Counted from the first letter of the stretch, positions 26,068 to 34,713 are shown. The stretch: DNA of 64,000 nucleotides from Solidesulfovibrio magneticus RS-1 (GCF_000010665.1 NC_012796.1:3191501-3255500), one strand, 5' to 3'. Notes: generated by a model from the letters alone, not told the origin. A program made the numbers and translations.

Positions 26068-27162
26068 TCAGGCCCGTCTGGCCGCCTCGGCCCAGGCAAT
26101 CTCCCGGATGATGGACTGCGTGACGCCCCCGGCCGTCAGTTGGGGCGGCAGCACGCTCCAGGTGTAAGTCTCCACTTCCAGCGGCGTGTCCGGGGGAAAC
26201 AGCGGCAAGGCCTGGCGCAAAAAGGCCTGGGTTGTGGCGCACTGCGGCAAGGACTCGATGAAAATGGGCATGTGGAAATGCACGCGCCAGGATTCGACGC
26301 CCGAAAGGCGCGCGGCCAGGGCCTTTGGCAGATCGTCGAACCGGACCAGCTCACCGCCCTGCAGTCGGGCCACGGCCTGGTGCAGATAGACCGGCTCCAC
26401 GAAACAGGCAAGCTGCGTCAGATCGCCGCCGTCGAGGTGCAGGGCCGAGGACACCTGCACCTGCCCCACCTCGATGCCGCGTGCGGCGAGCAAGGCCAGG
26501 GACTCGGCCGGGTCCTCGTATTGCAGGGCCTGATGGCAGCAGTCATAGCACACGCACAGATGGGCCATGTGCCTGGGCGGCGCGTCCACGGCCTCGAAAA
26601 AGGCGGCCATCTCGGCGGTGGTCTCGATGCGGCAGCCGGGTTCGGCCTCCACGGCCAAGCGGATACGCCGGCCGGTTTCTTCATGGAGCGCGGCCAGGGC
26701 GGCCAGGACGCCGCGCAGAGAAGCGTAGACCGCCGGCAGGTCGGCGTCGGGAAAGCCCTGGCGAAAGCCCAGGGGCACGGTGGAGATGGCGCCGGTCGCG
26801 CCCTCGGGCAGCCAGCCGGCCAGGAGCCGGGCCAGGCGCAGGGCATAGGCGGCGCGCTCGGGATCGCGCCAGTCGGGCCGGTAGACGGCCTCCTTGACCG
26901 GCACGTCGTGGAAGCGGCCGTAGGGAAAGCCGTTGATGGTGCGAACGGCCAGGTTACGGGCGGCCAGTTCCCCGGCAAAGGCCCGGGCCGCCTCGGCGTC
27001 GCACTCCAGGCTGGCCCGGCCCGACAGCCGCAGCCCCACGGGAAAGGGCCGGTCCGGGCAGACGGCGGCGGCCACCGCCGGGGCGTGGTCCCACAAGCCT
27101 TGGCAAATCTCGCCAAAGCTCTCGCCGGGATGGATGTTCGTGCAGTAGGTGACAGGTTCCAT
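26068..27162 (-). CDS. eboE: EboE-like TIM-barrel protein
   Basis: 364 residues starting at ATG 27162, after AGAGGGG. The opening TYCTNIHPGESF, the block TINGFPYGRFHDVPVKEAVY, the PDWRDPERAAY segment and GAISTVPLGFRQ are recognisable features of EboE, a xylose-isomerase-like TIM barrel of the ebo clusters. Candidate metal ligands are the Glu in LAVEAEPGCRIE and the Cys/His-rich CVCYDCCHQAL. Ebo genes take part in moving or making a prenylated or cyclitol-type metabolite; the chemistry is unresolved. It lies downstream of an eboD-type gene with a repeat element between. Other ebo genes (A, B, C, F) are not nearby. Confidence 0.8.
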   Translation of the reverse strand: MEPVTYCTNIHPGESFGEICQGLWDHAPAVAAAVCPDRPFPVGLRLSGRASLECDAEAARAFAGELAARNLAVRTINGFPYGRFHDVPVKEAVYRPDWRDPERAAYALRLARLLAGWLPEGATGAISTVPLGFRQGFPDADLPAVYASLRGVLAALAALHEETGRRIRLAVEAEPGCRIETTAEMAAFFEAVDAPPRHMAHLCVCYDCCHQALQYEDPAESLALLAARGIEVGQVQVSSALHLDGGDLTQLACFVEPVYLHQAVARLQGGELVRFDDLPKALAARLSGVESWRVHFHMPIFIESLPQCATTQAFLRQALPLFPPDTPLEVETYTWSVLPPQLTAGGVTQSIIREIAWAEAARRA

Positions 27163-27182
27163 GGTCCCCTCTCTCCCCAATT

Positions 27183-27221
27183 GGGGGGTCCGGGGGCCTC
27201 AGGCCCCCGGCCGCCGGAGGC
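27183..27221 (-). repeat. GC-rich palindromic repeat, copy 2 (inverted)
   Basis: Reverse-complement copy of the 39-bp element at 24248 and 55791 (GCCTCCGGCGGCC ... GGACCCCCC on the minus strand). It sits between the eboD-like stop (27226) and the eboE-like start (27162), so it separates or attenuates the two genes. Confidence 0.85.
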
Positions 27222-27225
27222 TTCT

Positions 27226-28365
27226 TTATTGCCTTCCCGCCAGTTCGGCGCGGGCGGCTTCGAGTTGGGGCGCATCGACGGCGTGAACTTCGATGCGTTG
27301 ACCAAGGCCGGTCAGCATGGATAGGTGGAGCCGGCCGCCGAGGTGTTCGCGGAAGGCTTCGATGGCTGCGGCCATGTCGAGGTCGGCCAGGGCCGGATGC
27401 CACACGGCCAGGCCCAGGGCGTCGAGCAGGGACAGCGCCTGCTCGGCTTCGGCCCGGGAGAGCAGGCCGGTGCGGCAGGAATAGAGGGTATCCAGGGCAA
27501 TGCCCACGGCCACGGCCTCGCCGTGGCGCAGCTCGCCCCGGGTGGCCTCTTCCAGGGCATGGGCCGACCAGTGGCCGAAATCCAGCGGCCGGGCCGAACC
27601 GAGTTCGAAGGGGTCGCCGCCGCCGGCGATATGCTGCAAATGGGCCTCGGCACAGCGCACGTTGGCTTCGAACAGCGCCTCGTCGTCGCCGGCGGCGAGC
27701 CTGGGGGCCAGCTCGACCAGACGGGCGAAAAAGAGCGGATCGCGCACCAAGGCGACCTTGACCGCCTCGGCCAGTCCGGCCAGCACGTCGCGCCGGGGCA
27801 GCGTGGCCAACAGGGCATGGTCGTTGACCACCGCGTACGGCGGGGCGAAAGCGCCGATGTAGTTCTTGCGGCCGAAATAATTGATGCCGTTTTTGACGCC
27901 CACGCCGGCGTCGTTCTGGGCCAGGACGGTTGTGGGCATGCGGATGAGCCGCACGCCCCGGTGGGCGGTAGCCGCGCCGAAGCCGGCGGCGTCGAGAAAG
28001 GCCCCGCCGCCGATGGCCAGCACAAAGGACTGGCGGCACAGTTTGCCCCGGAAGGTCAGCTCCCACACGGCCTGGACCACGGCCAAATCGGCCTTGGCCA
28101 CCTCGCCCCCGGGCAGGACAAGCGGCGCTTCGACCAGGGCCATGACGTCGCCGTGGGCGGCGGCATAGGCAGTGACGCGGCCGGGCAGGCCGGGGTCGGC
28201 GGCGACCAGGCCGGCGTCGCAGACCACGCCGACTTTGCGCGGCCCTGCTCCGGCCCGGGCCAGGATGTCGGCCAGGACGGCATTGGCGGGGTCAAAGGCC
28301 TTACGGGTGAAGACCACGGGAAAATCGAACGTGGGCGCGATATGCTGGGCAATGGCGACGGTCAT
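27226..28365 (-). CDS. eboD: 3-dehydroquinate synthase-like sugar phosphate cyclase (EboD type)
   Basis: 379-residue member of the sugar phosphate cyclase superfamily. It has the NAD-binding/glycine block (VLAIGGGAFLDAAGFGAATAHRGV), the substrate loop (MPTTVLAQNDAGVGVKNGINYFG) and the metal ligands (Glu in AGLAEAVKVAL, His in FGHWSAHALEE and RHGEAVAVG). True AroB has PTTLLAQVDSSVGGKTGVN; the NDAGVGVKNGINYFG variant and the neighbouring eboE gene point to EboD rather than the shikimate enzyme. It would use NAD and a divalent metal to cyclise a sugar phosphate; the substrate is unknown. Confidence 0.82.
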   Translation of the reverse strand: MTVAIAQHIAPTFDFPVVFTRKAFDPANAVLADILARAGAGPRKVGVVCDAGLVAADPGLPGRVTAYAAAHGDVMALVEAPLVLPGGEVAKADLAVVQAVWELTFRGKLCRQSFVLAIGGGAFLDAAGFGAATAHRGVRLIRMPTTVLAQNDAGVGVKNGINYFGRKNYIGAFAPPYAVVNDHALLATLPRRDVLAGLAEAVKVALVRDPLFFARLVELAPRLAAGDDEALFEANVRCAEAHLQHIAGGGDPFELGSARPLDFGHWSAHALEEATRGELRHGEAVAVGIALDTLYSCRTGLLSRAEAEQALSLLDALGLAVWHPALADLDMAAAIEAFREHLGGRLHLSMLTGLGQRIEVHAVDAPQLEAARAELAGRQ

Positions 28366-28435
28366 GGAGCCTCATGGGTGACGTGCGGCGGCGCGAATGT
28401 CGCGGCGACGAAAAGCGCCTCTGGCGTTTCCCGGC

Positions 28436-28495
28436 CAACAGTCTAAAACCAATAATTTTTCATAAAAAATACCAGGGCATTTTTCAAGGGACGCG
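28436..28495 (-). repeat. AT-rich hairpin repeat, copy 1
   Basis: About 60 bp shared with 39334-39392: both begin CAACAG, continue CTAAAA-CA-TAATTTTTC, contain an AAAAAT/ATTTTT stem and end GGGACGCG. Here it lies 55 bp after the minus-strand trmL stop, in the same orientation relative to that gene as copy 2 relative to its neighbour. It probably ends or stabilises the transcript. Confidence 0.7.
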
Positions 28496-28550
28496 ACGCG
28501 TGGCGGCGCGGGCCGACGCGGGTTGCAAACGTCCGGCCCTTATACCCGTA

Positions 28551-29045
28551 TTATTCGCTTTTTTCCAGGGGGGCGGCCACGGCGTCCAGAACGCCGACCC
28601 GCGAGAGCGCCTCGTAGAGCACCACCGAGGCGGCGTTGGCCACGTTGAGGCTGCGCACCTGGCCCCAGATGGGGATGGTGACCAGCCGGTGGGCGGCGGC
28701 CAGGACTTCTTCGGACAGGCCGCTGGATTCCGTGCCGAACAGCAGGATGTCGTCGGCCTCGAAGGGAAAACGGTGATGGGGTACTGCGGCGTGACCCCGG
28801 TTGCCGGCGGTGGCGGCCACCAGCCGCCGGCCGGCCCGGGCGGCGGCGAAGGAGGGGAAGTCCTCCCAGACCGTCAGGTTCACGTGGGGCCAGTAGTCGA
28901 GGCCGGCCCGCTTGAGGTAGCGGTCGGCCAGGGAGAAGCCCAGGGGCTTGATAAAATGCAGCGGCGTCTTGGCGGCGGCGCACAGCCGGGCCACGCTGCC
29001 AGCGTTCTGGGGAATTTCCGGGGCGACCAGGACCAGTTCGATCAC
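28551..29045 (-). CDS. trmL: tRNA (cytidine/uridine-34-2'-O)-methyltransferase TrmL
   Basis: 164-residue SpoU/SPOUT-family enzyme, the usual size of TrmL, which 2'-O-methylates the wobble base of certain leucine tRNAs. Motifs: IPQNAGSVARLCAA (N-terminal), LLFGTESSGLSEE (motif 2) and RSLNVANAASVVLYEA (motif 3, the knotted SAM site). It starts at GTG 29045, overlapping the stop of the upstream thioesterase gene by 4 bp, so the two are translationally coupled. A repeat hairpin follows downstream. Confidence 0.92.
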   Translation of the reverse strand: MIELVLVAPEIPQNAGSVARLCAAAKTPLHFIKPLGFSLADRYLKRAGLDYWPHVNLTVWEDFPSFAAARAGRRLVAATAGNRGHAAVPHHRFPFEADDILLFGTESSGLSEEVLAAAHRLVTIPIWGQVRSLNVANAASVVLYEALSRVGVLDAVAAPLEKSE

Positions 29046-29446
29046 GCCGTCTCCCGGGTGTAGGGGACGTCCTTGCGGTAGACCGTGCCCTGGAAGCTGG
29101 CGATGACATCGTCCATGTCGTTGCTGATGGTCACGGCGTAGGTGGCCATTTTATTGCCAAGGGAGATTTCGGTGGCCTCGGCGTAGAGGGTGGAACCCAG
29201 GCCGGCCTTGACGTAGGCAATGGAGGCGGCCACGGCCAGGCTCAGTTTGCCGTGGGCATTGGAGGCCACGGCAAAGGCCAGGTCGGCCAGGCTGAAGATC
29301 GCCCCGCCGTGGGCCACGCCGGCCCCGTTGCGATGGTCGTCGGTGAGGTCCATGGCCGTCTTGGCGTAGCCGGGCCGGGCCTCGACGATGCGGATGCCAA
29401 GCATCTGGGCGAACCGGTCGCGGTCGAGAAACCACTGCATGTCCAT
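29042..29446 (-). CDS. PaaI-type hotdog thioesterase
   Basis: 134 residues, single hotdog fold. The catalytic/substrate loop reads NGAGVAHGGAIFSLADLAFAVASN, and KAGLGSTLYAEATEISLGNKMATYAV covers the second strand pair. Members hydrolyse acyl- or aryl-CoA thioesters as tetramers. The start at MDMQWFLDRD is preceded by AAAGGAG; an open frame extends 41 codons further but would overlap the divergent gene at 29568. Translationally coupled to trmL (4-bp overlap). The specific CoA substrate cannot be read from the sequence. Confidence 0.85.
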   Translation of the reverse strand: MDMQWFLDRDRFAQMLGIRIVEARPGYAKTAMDLTDDHRNGAGVAHGGAIFSLADLAFAVASNAHGKLSLAVAASIAYVKAGLGSTLYAEATEISLGNKMATYAVTISNDMDDVIASFQGTVYRKDVPYTRETA

Positions 29447-29567
29447 GGGAAACGCTCCTTTGCCCGCCTTGGCAGGCGGGGTCTGGGGATGGAACGCCGG
29501 GGCGGCGGATTTGTCAAGCCGGGCGTTTGGGGCTATACGGGGCCAGCCCTTTGAGGGGGAATCCGCC

Positions 29568-29945
29568 ATGCTGCGTCACGTTATACACGGGCCGGGCCAG
29601 AGACCGCGAAACCGGCCTTGGGCCATGGTTTTGGCCGCGCTGTTGGCCGCGCTGTGCCTGACGGCGATGCTCGGCGTGCCGGCCCTGGCCGCGCCGCCGG
29701 GCCCGGCCGACCTGTCGCGCACCATCGAGACGGCCCGGGTGGCCATAGCCGGGCATGAGAAGACCATCGTGTCCTATGACGCGGAGATGCGGTCGCTGAC
29801 CGGCAACGATCCGGCCTCGGCCCGGCGGCGCGAGGAAATCCGTATCATCAAGCAGCATTACGTTCGGGAAATCGAGAGCCTCAAGGCGAAGATCGTCGAT
29901 GACTACAAAAAAATCCAGGAATTCAAGGCACGTGGCATTCAATAG
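29568..29945 (+). CDS. Small exported protein of unknown function
   Basis: 125 residues. A long signal peptide (basic start, then AMVLAALLAALCLTAMLGVPALAA, cleavage about residue 42) is followed by a charged, wholly helical mature part of ~83 residues (DLSRTIETARVAIAGHEKTIVSYDAEM, then IKQHYVREIESLKAKIVDDYKKIQEF) that looks like a coiled coil. No family was recognised. It is divergent from the thioesterase gene and followed by a hairpin shared with tRNA-Val. Confidence 0.65.
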   Translation: MLRHVIHGPGQRPRNRPWAMVLAALLAALCLTAMLGVPALAAPPGPADLSRTIETARVAIAGHEKTIVSYDAEMRSLTGNDPASARRREEIRIIKQHYVREIESLKAKIVDDYKKIQEFKARGIQ

Positions 29946-29970
29946 TGACATGCCGGCGGGCCAAAACAAA

Positions 29971-29994
29971 AACGCCTCGCTTTCGCGAGGCGTT
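29971..29994 (-). terminator. Terminator of tRNA-Val, also 3' of small exported protein gene
   Basis: Perfect 10-bp stem (29971-29980 and 29985-29994) with loop TTTC. On the minus strand it is followed by a T-rich run (GTTTTTGTTTTGG), the right form for ending the tRNA transcript. On the plus strand it lies 25 bp after the small exported protein gene, so it may work both ways. Confidence 0.8.
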
Positions 29995-30007
29995 TCGGAT
30001 GGTTCGG

Positions 30008-30083
<76 letters not shown>

Positions 30084-30090
30084 GTCAAAG

Positions 30091-30119
30091 AATGTACGTG
30101 GGACCCCCTCCCCTGGCAA
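30091..30119 (-). promoter_or_regulatory. Promoter of tRNA-Val
   Basis: On the minus strand TTGCCA (30119-30114), a 17-bp spacer and TACATT (30096-30091) lie just before the tRNA 5' end at 30083. Spacing and distance fit a housekeeping sigma-70 promoter. Confidence 0.7.
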
Positions 30120-30205
30120 GCATTATTTTGCAAAAAGCCAAAAAAAACGACGGCCACCCAGCGGATAAAGCAACAACACACTGAAAACAAAGGACAAACC
30201 AAGAC

Positions 30206-31228
30206 ATGCGACTGCTCGTGACCGGAGGCTGCGGCTTCATCGGCTCCAACTTCATCCGCGACATGCTCACCCGCCACGAAGGGATCTCCATCGTCAACCT
30301 CGACCTGCTCACCTACGCCGGCAACCGGCAGAGTCTGGCCGACGTCGAGGCCGCTTTCGGCGGCTCGCGCTACCACTTCGTGCGCGGCGACATCGCCAAC
30401 AGCGAGCTGGCCCTGTATCTCCTAGAGGAGCACAAAATCGAGGCCGTGGTCAATTTCGCGGCCGAGTCCCATGTGGACCGCTCCATCACCGACGCCACGC
30501 CCTTCGTGCAAACCAACGTGCTCGGGGCCCAAAGCCTCCTCGACGCCGCCAGGCATTACGGCGTGCGTCGCTTCGTCCACGTCTCCACCGACGAGGTCTA
30601 CGGCACGCTCGGGCCGGACGGGAAGTTCTCCGAAGCAACGCCCTTGGCTCCCAACAGCCCCTACTCGGCCAGCAAGGCCGGGGCCGACATGCTCATGCGG
30701 GCCGCTTACGAGACCTTTGGCATGGACGTGGTGGTCACCCGCTGCTCCAACAACTACGGCCCCTACCAGTTCCCGGAAAAGCTCATTCCGCTGATGTATT
30801 CCAAGGCCATGGCCGACGAAGCCCTGCCGGTCTACGGCGACGGGCTCAACGTGCGCGACTGGATCTACGTCATCGACCACTGCCGGGGCGTGGAACTGGC
30901 CCTCATGAAAGGCCGGCCGGGCGAGGTCTACAACTTCGGCGGCGACGCGGAAAAGCCCAACATCGAGGTGGTGCGCACCATCCTGGCCGCCCTGGGCAAA
31001 CCCGAAAGCCTCATCCGCTACGTCACCGACCGGCCCGGCCACGACCGCCGCTACGCCATGGACTTCACCAAAGCCGCCCGGGAGCTGGGCTTCGCCCCAG
31101 CCTGGGACTTCACCCGGGGCATCGCCGAGACCATGGCCTGGTACCGCGCCAACGGCGACTGGCTGGACAGCGTCAACAGCGGCGCCTACCGCCAGTTCAT
31201 GGCCTCTTGGTATGGAGAACGGGCATGA
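30206..31228 (+). CDS. rfbB: dTDP-glucose 4,6-dehydratase
   Basis: 340-residue extended short-chain dehydrogenase that converts dTDP-glucose to dTDP-4-keto-6-deoxyglucose, the second step of dTDP-rhamnose synthesis. Evidence: NAD site TGGCGFIGSNFIRDM, the DLLTYAGN loop, AAESHVDRSI, the STDEVYG segment, catalytic YSASKAGADM, CSNNYGPYQFPEKLIPL and RPGHDRRYAMD. Length is normal (~340-355). It is directly upstream of rfbD with an ATGA overlap. The rfbA and rfbC partners are absent from the window. Confidence 0.96.
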   Translation: MRLLVTGGCGFIGSNFIRDMLTRHEGISIVNLDLLTYAGNRQSLADVEAAFGGSRYHFVRGDIANSELALYLLEEHKIEAVVNFAAESHVDRSITDATPFVQTNVLGAQSLLDAARHYGVRRFVHVSTDEVYGTLGPDGKFSEATPLAPNSPYSASKAGADMLMRAAYETFGMDVVVTRCSNNYGPYQFPEKLIPLMYSKAMADEALPVYGDGLNVRDWIYVIDHCRGVELALMKGRPGEVYNFGGDAEKPNIEVVRTILAALGKPESLIRYVTDRPGHDRRYAMDFTKAARELGFAPAWDFTRGIAETMAWYRANGDWLDSVNSGAYRQFMASWYGERA

Positions 31229-32106
31229 GCGGAGAAGCCAAAGCCCCCCGCGCCATCGTGCTGGGCGGCCTGACCGGACTGGTCGGCCGCCCGCTATCGG
31301 CGGCCATGGAGGAAGCGGGATTCGCCGTGCTGCCGACCACGCGCACGGTCCTCGACCCCTTTGACATGGAGGCCGTGGCCCGGGAGATCGAACATTTCGA
31401 GGCGACCCATGTGGTCAACACCGTGGCCTACACCGCCGTGGACGCGGCCGAGGACGACGCCGACGAGGCCTACCGCGTAAACCGCGACCTGCCCGGCCGG
31501 TTGGCCCGGGTCTGCCGCAAGGCCGGCGCGAGACTGGTGCATCTGAGCACGGATTTCGTTTTCGACGGTGCCAAGGGCGCGCCCTACGCCGAGGACGACG
31601 CGCCCAACCCGGAGTCGGTCTACGGGGCGAGCAAGCTGGCCGGCGAGCGGGCCATCCTGGATTCGGGGCTGGACGCGTTCCAGATCCTGCGCACGGCCTG
31701 GCTCTACGGCCCGGGCAAGAAGAACTTCGTGGCCACCATCCTCGGGCTGGCCAAGACCCGGGAGGAACTCAAGGTGGTGGCCGACCAGATCGGTTCGCCC
31801 ACCTACACCCTTGATCTGGCCGGCTGGATCGCCGATCTGGCCCGCACCGAGGCCGCCGGCATCTTCCACGCCGTAGGCTCGGGCCAGGCCAGCTGGTGCG
31901 ATCTGGCCGCCGAGGCCGTGGCCGCTTCGGGCCTGCCCTGCCGCGTCCTGTCCATCCCTTCCGACGCCTACCCGCAAAAGGCCAAGCGCCCGCCCTACTC
32001 GGTCCTGGACAACGCCAAACTGGCCGCGGCCATCGGCCGCGGCCCCCGGGCCTGGACCATCACGGTGCGGGAATACGTCTACGAACTGATGCAGGCGTCG
32101 GCCTGA
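31225..32106 (+). CDS. rfbD: dTDP-4-dehydrorhamnose reductase
   Basis: 293 residues starting at ATG 31225 inside the rfbB stop (ATGA). It makes dTDP-L-rhamnose with NAD(P)H. The Rossmann start is slightly unusual (VLGGLTGLVGRPLSAAM in place of GxxGQLG), but VVNTVAYTAVDAAEDD, LVHLSTDFVFDGAKG, catalytic SVYGASKLAGERA and RTAWLYGPGKKNFV are all in place. It feeds rhamnose to surface polysaccharide. The last 28 bp overlap, tail to tail, the minus-strand kinase gene. Confidence 0.94.
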   Translation: MSGEAKAPRAIVLGGLTGLVGRPLSAAMEEAGFAVLPTTRTVLDPFDMEAVAREIEHFEATHVVNTVAYTAVDAAEDDADEAYRVNRDLPGRLARVCRKAGARLVHLSTDFVFDGAKGAPYAEDDAPNPESVYGASKLAGERAILDSGLDAFQILRTAWLYGPGKKNFVATILGLAKTREELKVVADQIGSPTYTLDLAGWIADLARTEAAGIFHAVGSGQASWCDLAAEAVAASGLPCRVLSIPSDAYPQKAKRPPYSVLDNAKLAAAIGRGPRAWTITVREYVYELMQASA

Positions 32107-33575
32107 TCGGAAAATGCCATCGGCATGGGCAGGGTGAAGCAGAAGGCCGCGCCCTGCCCGGGCTCGGACTCCACCCAGATGCGTCCGCCATGGGCGGCCA
32201 CGATGCCTTCGGCAATGGCCAGCCCCAGGCCCAGGCTTTTTTCTCCGGCCGTGGGCCGGGCCGAGAGGCGCTCGAAGGGCTTGAACAGCCGGTGGCGTTC
32301 CTCGGCCAAAATGCCCGGCCCCTGGTCGGCCACCCGCACCACCACCTCTTCCCCGGCCTGCCGCAGGGTCAGGCGCACGAGACTGCCGGGCGGGGAAAAC
32401 TTCACGGCGTTGGACAGCAGGTTGTCCAGCACCCGGGCGATAAGGTCGGGGTCGAGATTCATGGGCGGCAGATGCGGGGCGCGGGTTTCCACCCGGATGG
32501 ACTTGCCGGCGGCGGTGGCTTCGGCCAGCCTGGCCCGCTCCAGGATCAGGGCGTCGAGATGGGCCATGACCAGGGCCGGTTCGAGCCGGCCGGTTTCCAG
32601 ACGGGTGAGGTCTTGCATATTGGAAGCCAGGGAACACAGCCGCCGGCCGGCCTGGCTGATGACCGCCGCCATTTCGCGCACTTCCCCGCCGATCTCGCCG
32701 CACACCCCGTCGAGAATGAGATTGGCCGCGCCGACGATGCCGCCGGCCGGGCTTTTGAGATCGTGGGCCAGCATGGACAAAAACATGCGGCGAAGCCGTT
32801 CCAGGCGCTTGATTTCGAGCATCCGTTCCACGGCTTCCACGCCGTGAAGCACCCGACAATAGAGCTCCTCGCGCTCAAATGGCTTGTGCAGATAGTCGTC
32901 GCCGCCGTTTTTGAGAAACTCCGCCGAGATGGAACGCGGGGCCTTGCCCGAGATGCCGATCAGGCAGATCTCGCGCAGCCGAAACCGCCTTCTTATGGTG
33001 CGGGTCAGCTCCACGCCGTTTTGCACCGGCATGTCGTAATCGATGATGACCGCCGCGATGTCCGGCCGGTGTTCGAGGATGGTCAGGGCCTTGGCCGCCG
33101 AGGCGGCCATGTGGACCCGGAACTGGTAGCGACGCAGCAGCCGACGCAAAAAAAGGCGCATGAAGGCCGAGTCTTCCACAATGAGGATGCGGGCGGCGCG
33201 GTTTTTGAGCAGCCGGTCCACATACCGGGCCACCGCAGCCGGGTCTTCGGCCTCGGCCACCACGAAATCGATGGCGTCGAGTTCCTGGGAGAGATTGCGA
33301 AATTCCGGCCGGTAACACTCGGCCACGGCCAGCCAGGGCACACCGCTTGCCGCCGAGGCGACGGCCAGACGGCGCACGGCCTCCTCGGGCAGGGCCAGAT
33401 CGACCACACACAGCAAGAACGCTCCGTCGCCGTCGCCCCGGCAAAGCGCGTCCGCCGCCGCGCCGGGATCATGAATTTGGACGGCCCCCAGCCCCGACAG
33501 GGAACCGCAATGGCGCACCACGGCCGCAGCCAGACAGGGATTGTCGGAGACAAGGAGAATCTTCGGGTCGGACAT
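32079..33575 (-). CDS. Receiver-receiver-histidine kinase
   Basis: 498-residue soluble kinase without membrane helices. Domain order: an N-terminal receiver-like domain (~5-122, possible acceptor Asp59 in VVDLALP), a canonical receiver (~128-245, Asp179 in IIDYDMPVQNG, Lys in YLHKPFE), HisKA (~262-325, His271 in MLAHDLKSPAGGIV) and HATPase_c (~370-488, N box DNLLSNAVKFS, G boxes ADQGPGI and GLGLAIAEGIV). With receivers before the kinase core it is probably driven by another kinase rather than by a direct signal. It overlaps the 3' end of rfbD by 28 bp. Confidence 0.9.
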   Translation of the reverse strand: MSDPKILLVSDNPCLAAAVVRHCGSLSGLGAVQIHDPGAAADALCRGDGDGAFLLCVVDLALPEEAVRRLAVASAASGVPWLAVAECYRPEFRNLSQELDAIDFVVAEAEDPAAVARYVDRLLKNRAARILIVEDSAFMRLFLRRLLRRYQFRVHMAASAAKALTILEHRPDIAAVIIDYDMPVQNGVELTRTIRRRFRLREICLIGISGKAPRSISAEFLKNGGDDYLHKPFEREELYCRVLHGVEAVERMLEIKRLERLRRMFLSMLAHDLKSPAGGIVGAANLILDGVCGEIGGEVREMAAVISQAGRRLCSLASNMQDLTRLETGRLEPALVMAHLDALILERARLAEATAAGKSIRVETRAPHLPPMNLDPDLIARVLDNLLSNAVKFSPPGSLVRLTLRQAGEEVVVRVADQGPGILAEERHRLFKPFERLSARPTAGEKSLGLGLAIAEGIVAAHGGRIWVESEPGQGAAFCFTLPMPMAFSDQADACISS

Positions 33576-33921
33576 GGCGGGTTACGTCTCTCCCTTCGAA
33601 TATGGAAGTTTTTTTAACAGATGCCCGCAGCCAGGGCAATGCCGCAGTGCGTCCTTTCCCCAGCGGGCCCTGCCCGTTGGCGCCTGTCGCGAGCCGTCGA
33701 CAATGGGGTTGACAATCGATAAGGGTAAATCTAAGTATTTCAATGCAGAAATTGCCGCGCAAAACAGTTCAAACGATAAATAGGCTCAAGTTGGCGTCTG
33801 ACCAATGCCAAAAAGAACCTTATCCGCGAATGTTACTATCGTGAAACAGGAGCTGCTAAACGACGAAACAACACGACAGGCCACCCAAGAGCAAAGACAA
33901 GGCATACTACGGAGATAAAAC
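33576..33921. other. Intergenic region turning AT-rich
   Basis: 346 bp without a gene. The left ~130 bp are GC-rich leader of the minus-strand kinase. From about 33710 the DNA becomes strikingly AT-rich and stays so through the next gene, marking the left edge of an apparently imported segment. A candidate promoter lies at 33709-33737. No direct-repeat or integrase trace was seen at the edge. Confidence 0.6.
33709..33737 (+). promoter_or_regulatory. Candidate promoter of the AT-rich methyltransferase gene
   Basis: Consensus TTGACA (33709-33714), a 17-bp spacer and TAAGTA (33732-33737), about 185 bp before the gene start. The -10 is imperfect, and the long leader leaves room for another promoter. 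Confidence 0.4.
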
Positions 33922-34635
33922 GTGATTTGCAATATATGTGGAAACAACGAATTTCAGGATTTCAATACGCGCAAGAACATTGCTTGCACCAAGTGCCGCT
34001 CCCTCGAACGCACTCGCTTAATGTGGCTCTATATTGAGGAAGAAAATATTGATCCTACCTTCAAAATTTTGCACATGGCCCCAGAATTAGGCCTCTACGC
34101 AAGAATACGCTCTCTGGTCGAAAAAAATAATTATACTGTAGCCGACTTTGAACCAAAGCGTTACTCATTTGCAAAAAAATGCAAATATATTGACCTATGC
34201 GATCTCGACAGCTGGACATCCAATGAATACGATCTAATAATACACAATCATGTCCTAGAGCATGCCAGATGCAACATTGCTTATATACTCTACCATCTAC
34301 ACAGAATGCTAAAACCTTCCGGGCTGCACATATTCAGCATCCCTTTTCTACATGGCGAGTATGATGAAAGTTTAGCCGACATAGGCAACAACGAGAGAAA
34401 ACGAAGATTTGGGCAGTCTGATCACCTTCGAAGATTTGGAATCAATGATATACATAAACACATCGGATCAATAGTTGACATTCCAAAAGAATACGATGCG
34501 GCAAAGCATTTTGGCGAAGATATTCTTATTAAATACAATATCCCCAGGTCTCAATGGAGAGGGTTCTCAGGGTCAACAATCTTAAAATTAAACAAGAACA
34601 GTTACAAACTGGCAAATTTAGATCGTTCCCGTTAA
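33922..34635 (+). CDS. SAM-dependent methyltransferase with N-terminal zinc ribbon (AT-rich, probably imported)
   Basis: 237 residues from GTG 33922, preceded by GGAG. An N-terminal zinc ribbon (CNICGNNEFQDF, then IACTKCRSLERTR) leads to a class I methyltransferase fold. The glycine-rich site is unusual (ILHMAPELGLYARI), but DLCDLDSW, the motif IIHNHVLEHA and RMLKPSGLHIFSIPF match methyltransferase type-11 proteins. Base composition (about 40% G+C by eye) and AT-ending codons differ sharply from every neighbour, pointing to recent transfer. It lies in a polysaccharide context (rfbBD, glycosyltransferase), so a sugar-modifying role is possible; the substrate is unknown. Confidence 0.75.
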   Translation: MICNICGNNEFQDFNTRKNIACTKCRSLERTRLMWLYIEEENIDPTFKILHMAPELGLYARIRSLVEKNNYTVADFEPKRYSFAKKCKYIDLCDLDSWTSNEYDLIIHNHVLEHARCNIAYILYHLHRMLKPSGLHIFSIPFLHGEYDESLADIGNNERKRRFGQSDHLRRFGINDIHKHIGSIVDIPKEYDAAKHFGEDILIKYNIPRSQWRGFSGSTILKLNKNSYKLANLDRSR

Positions 34636-34713
34636 TCCACTTTGCGAGAGGCTGTCGTCGCTACGCCCCTGCCGGCCCCTTGTCCGCCGGCGGCGGCCCG
34701 GCTAGGATGATTC

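Noticed and set aside
25981-27324. Plus-strand open frame of about 447 codons
   Set aside because: Antisense to the eboE-like gene, which has clear family motifs.
27226-28365. Ordinary shikimate-pathway AroB
   Set aside because: Substrate-loop residues deviate from AroB and the neighbour is an EboE-type protein, so EboD is the better reading, although a profile search would settle it.
29447-29569. Longer N-terminus for the thioesterase (41 extra codons)
   Set aside because: It would overlap the divergent gene start, has no family match, and a good AAAGGAG precedes the internal Met.
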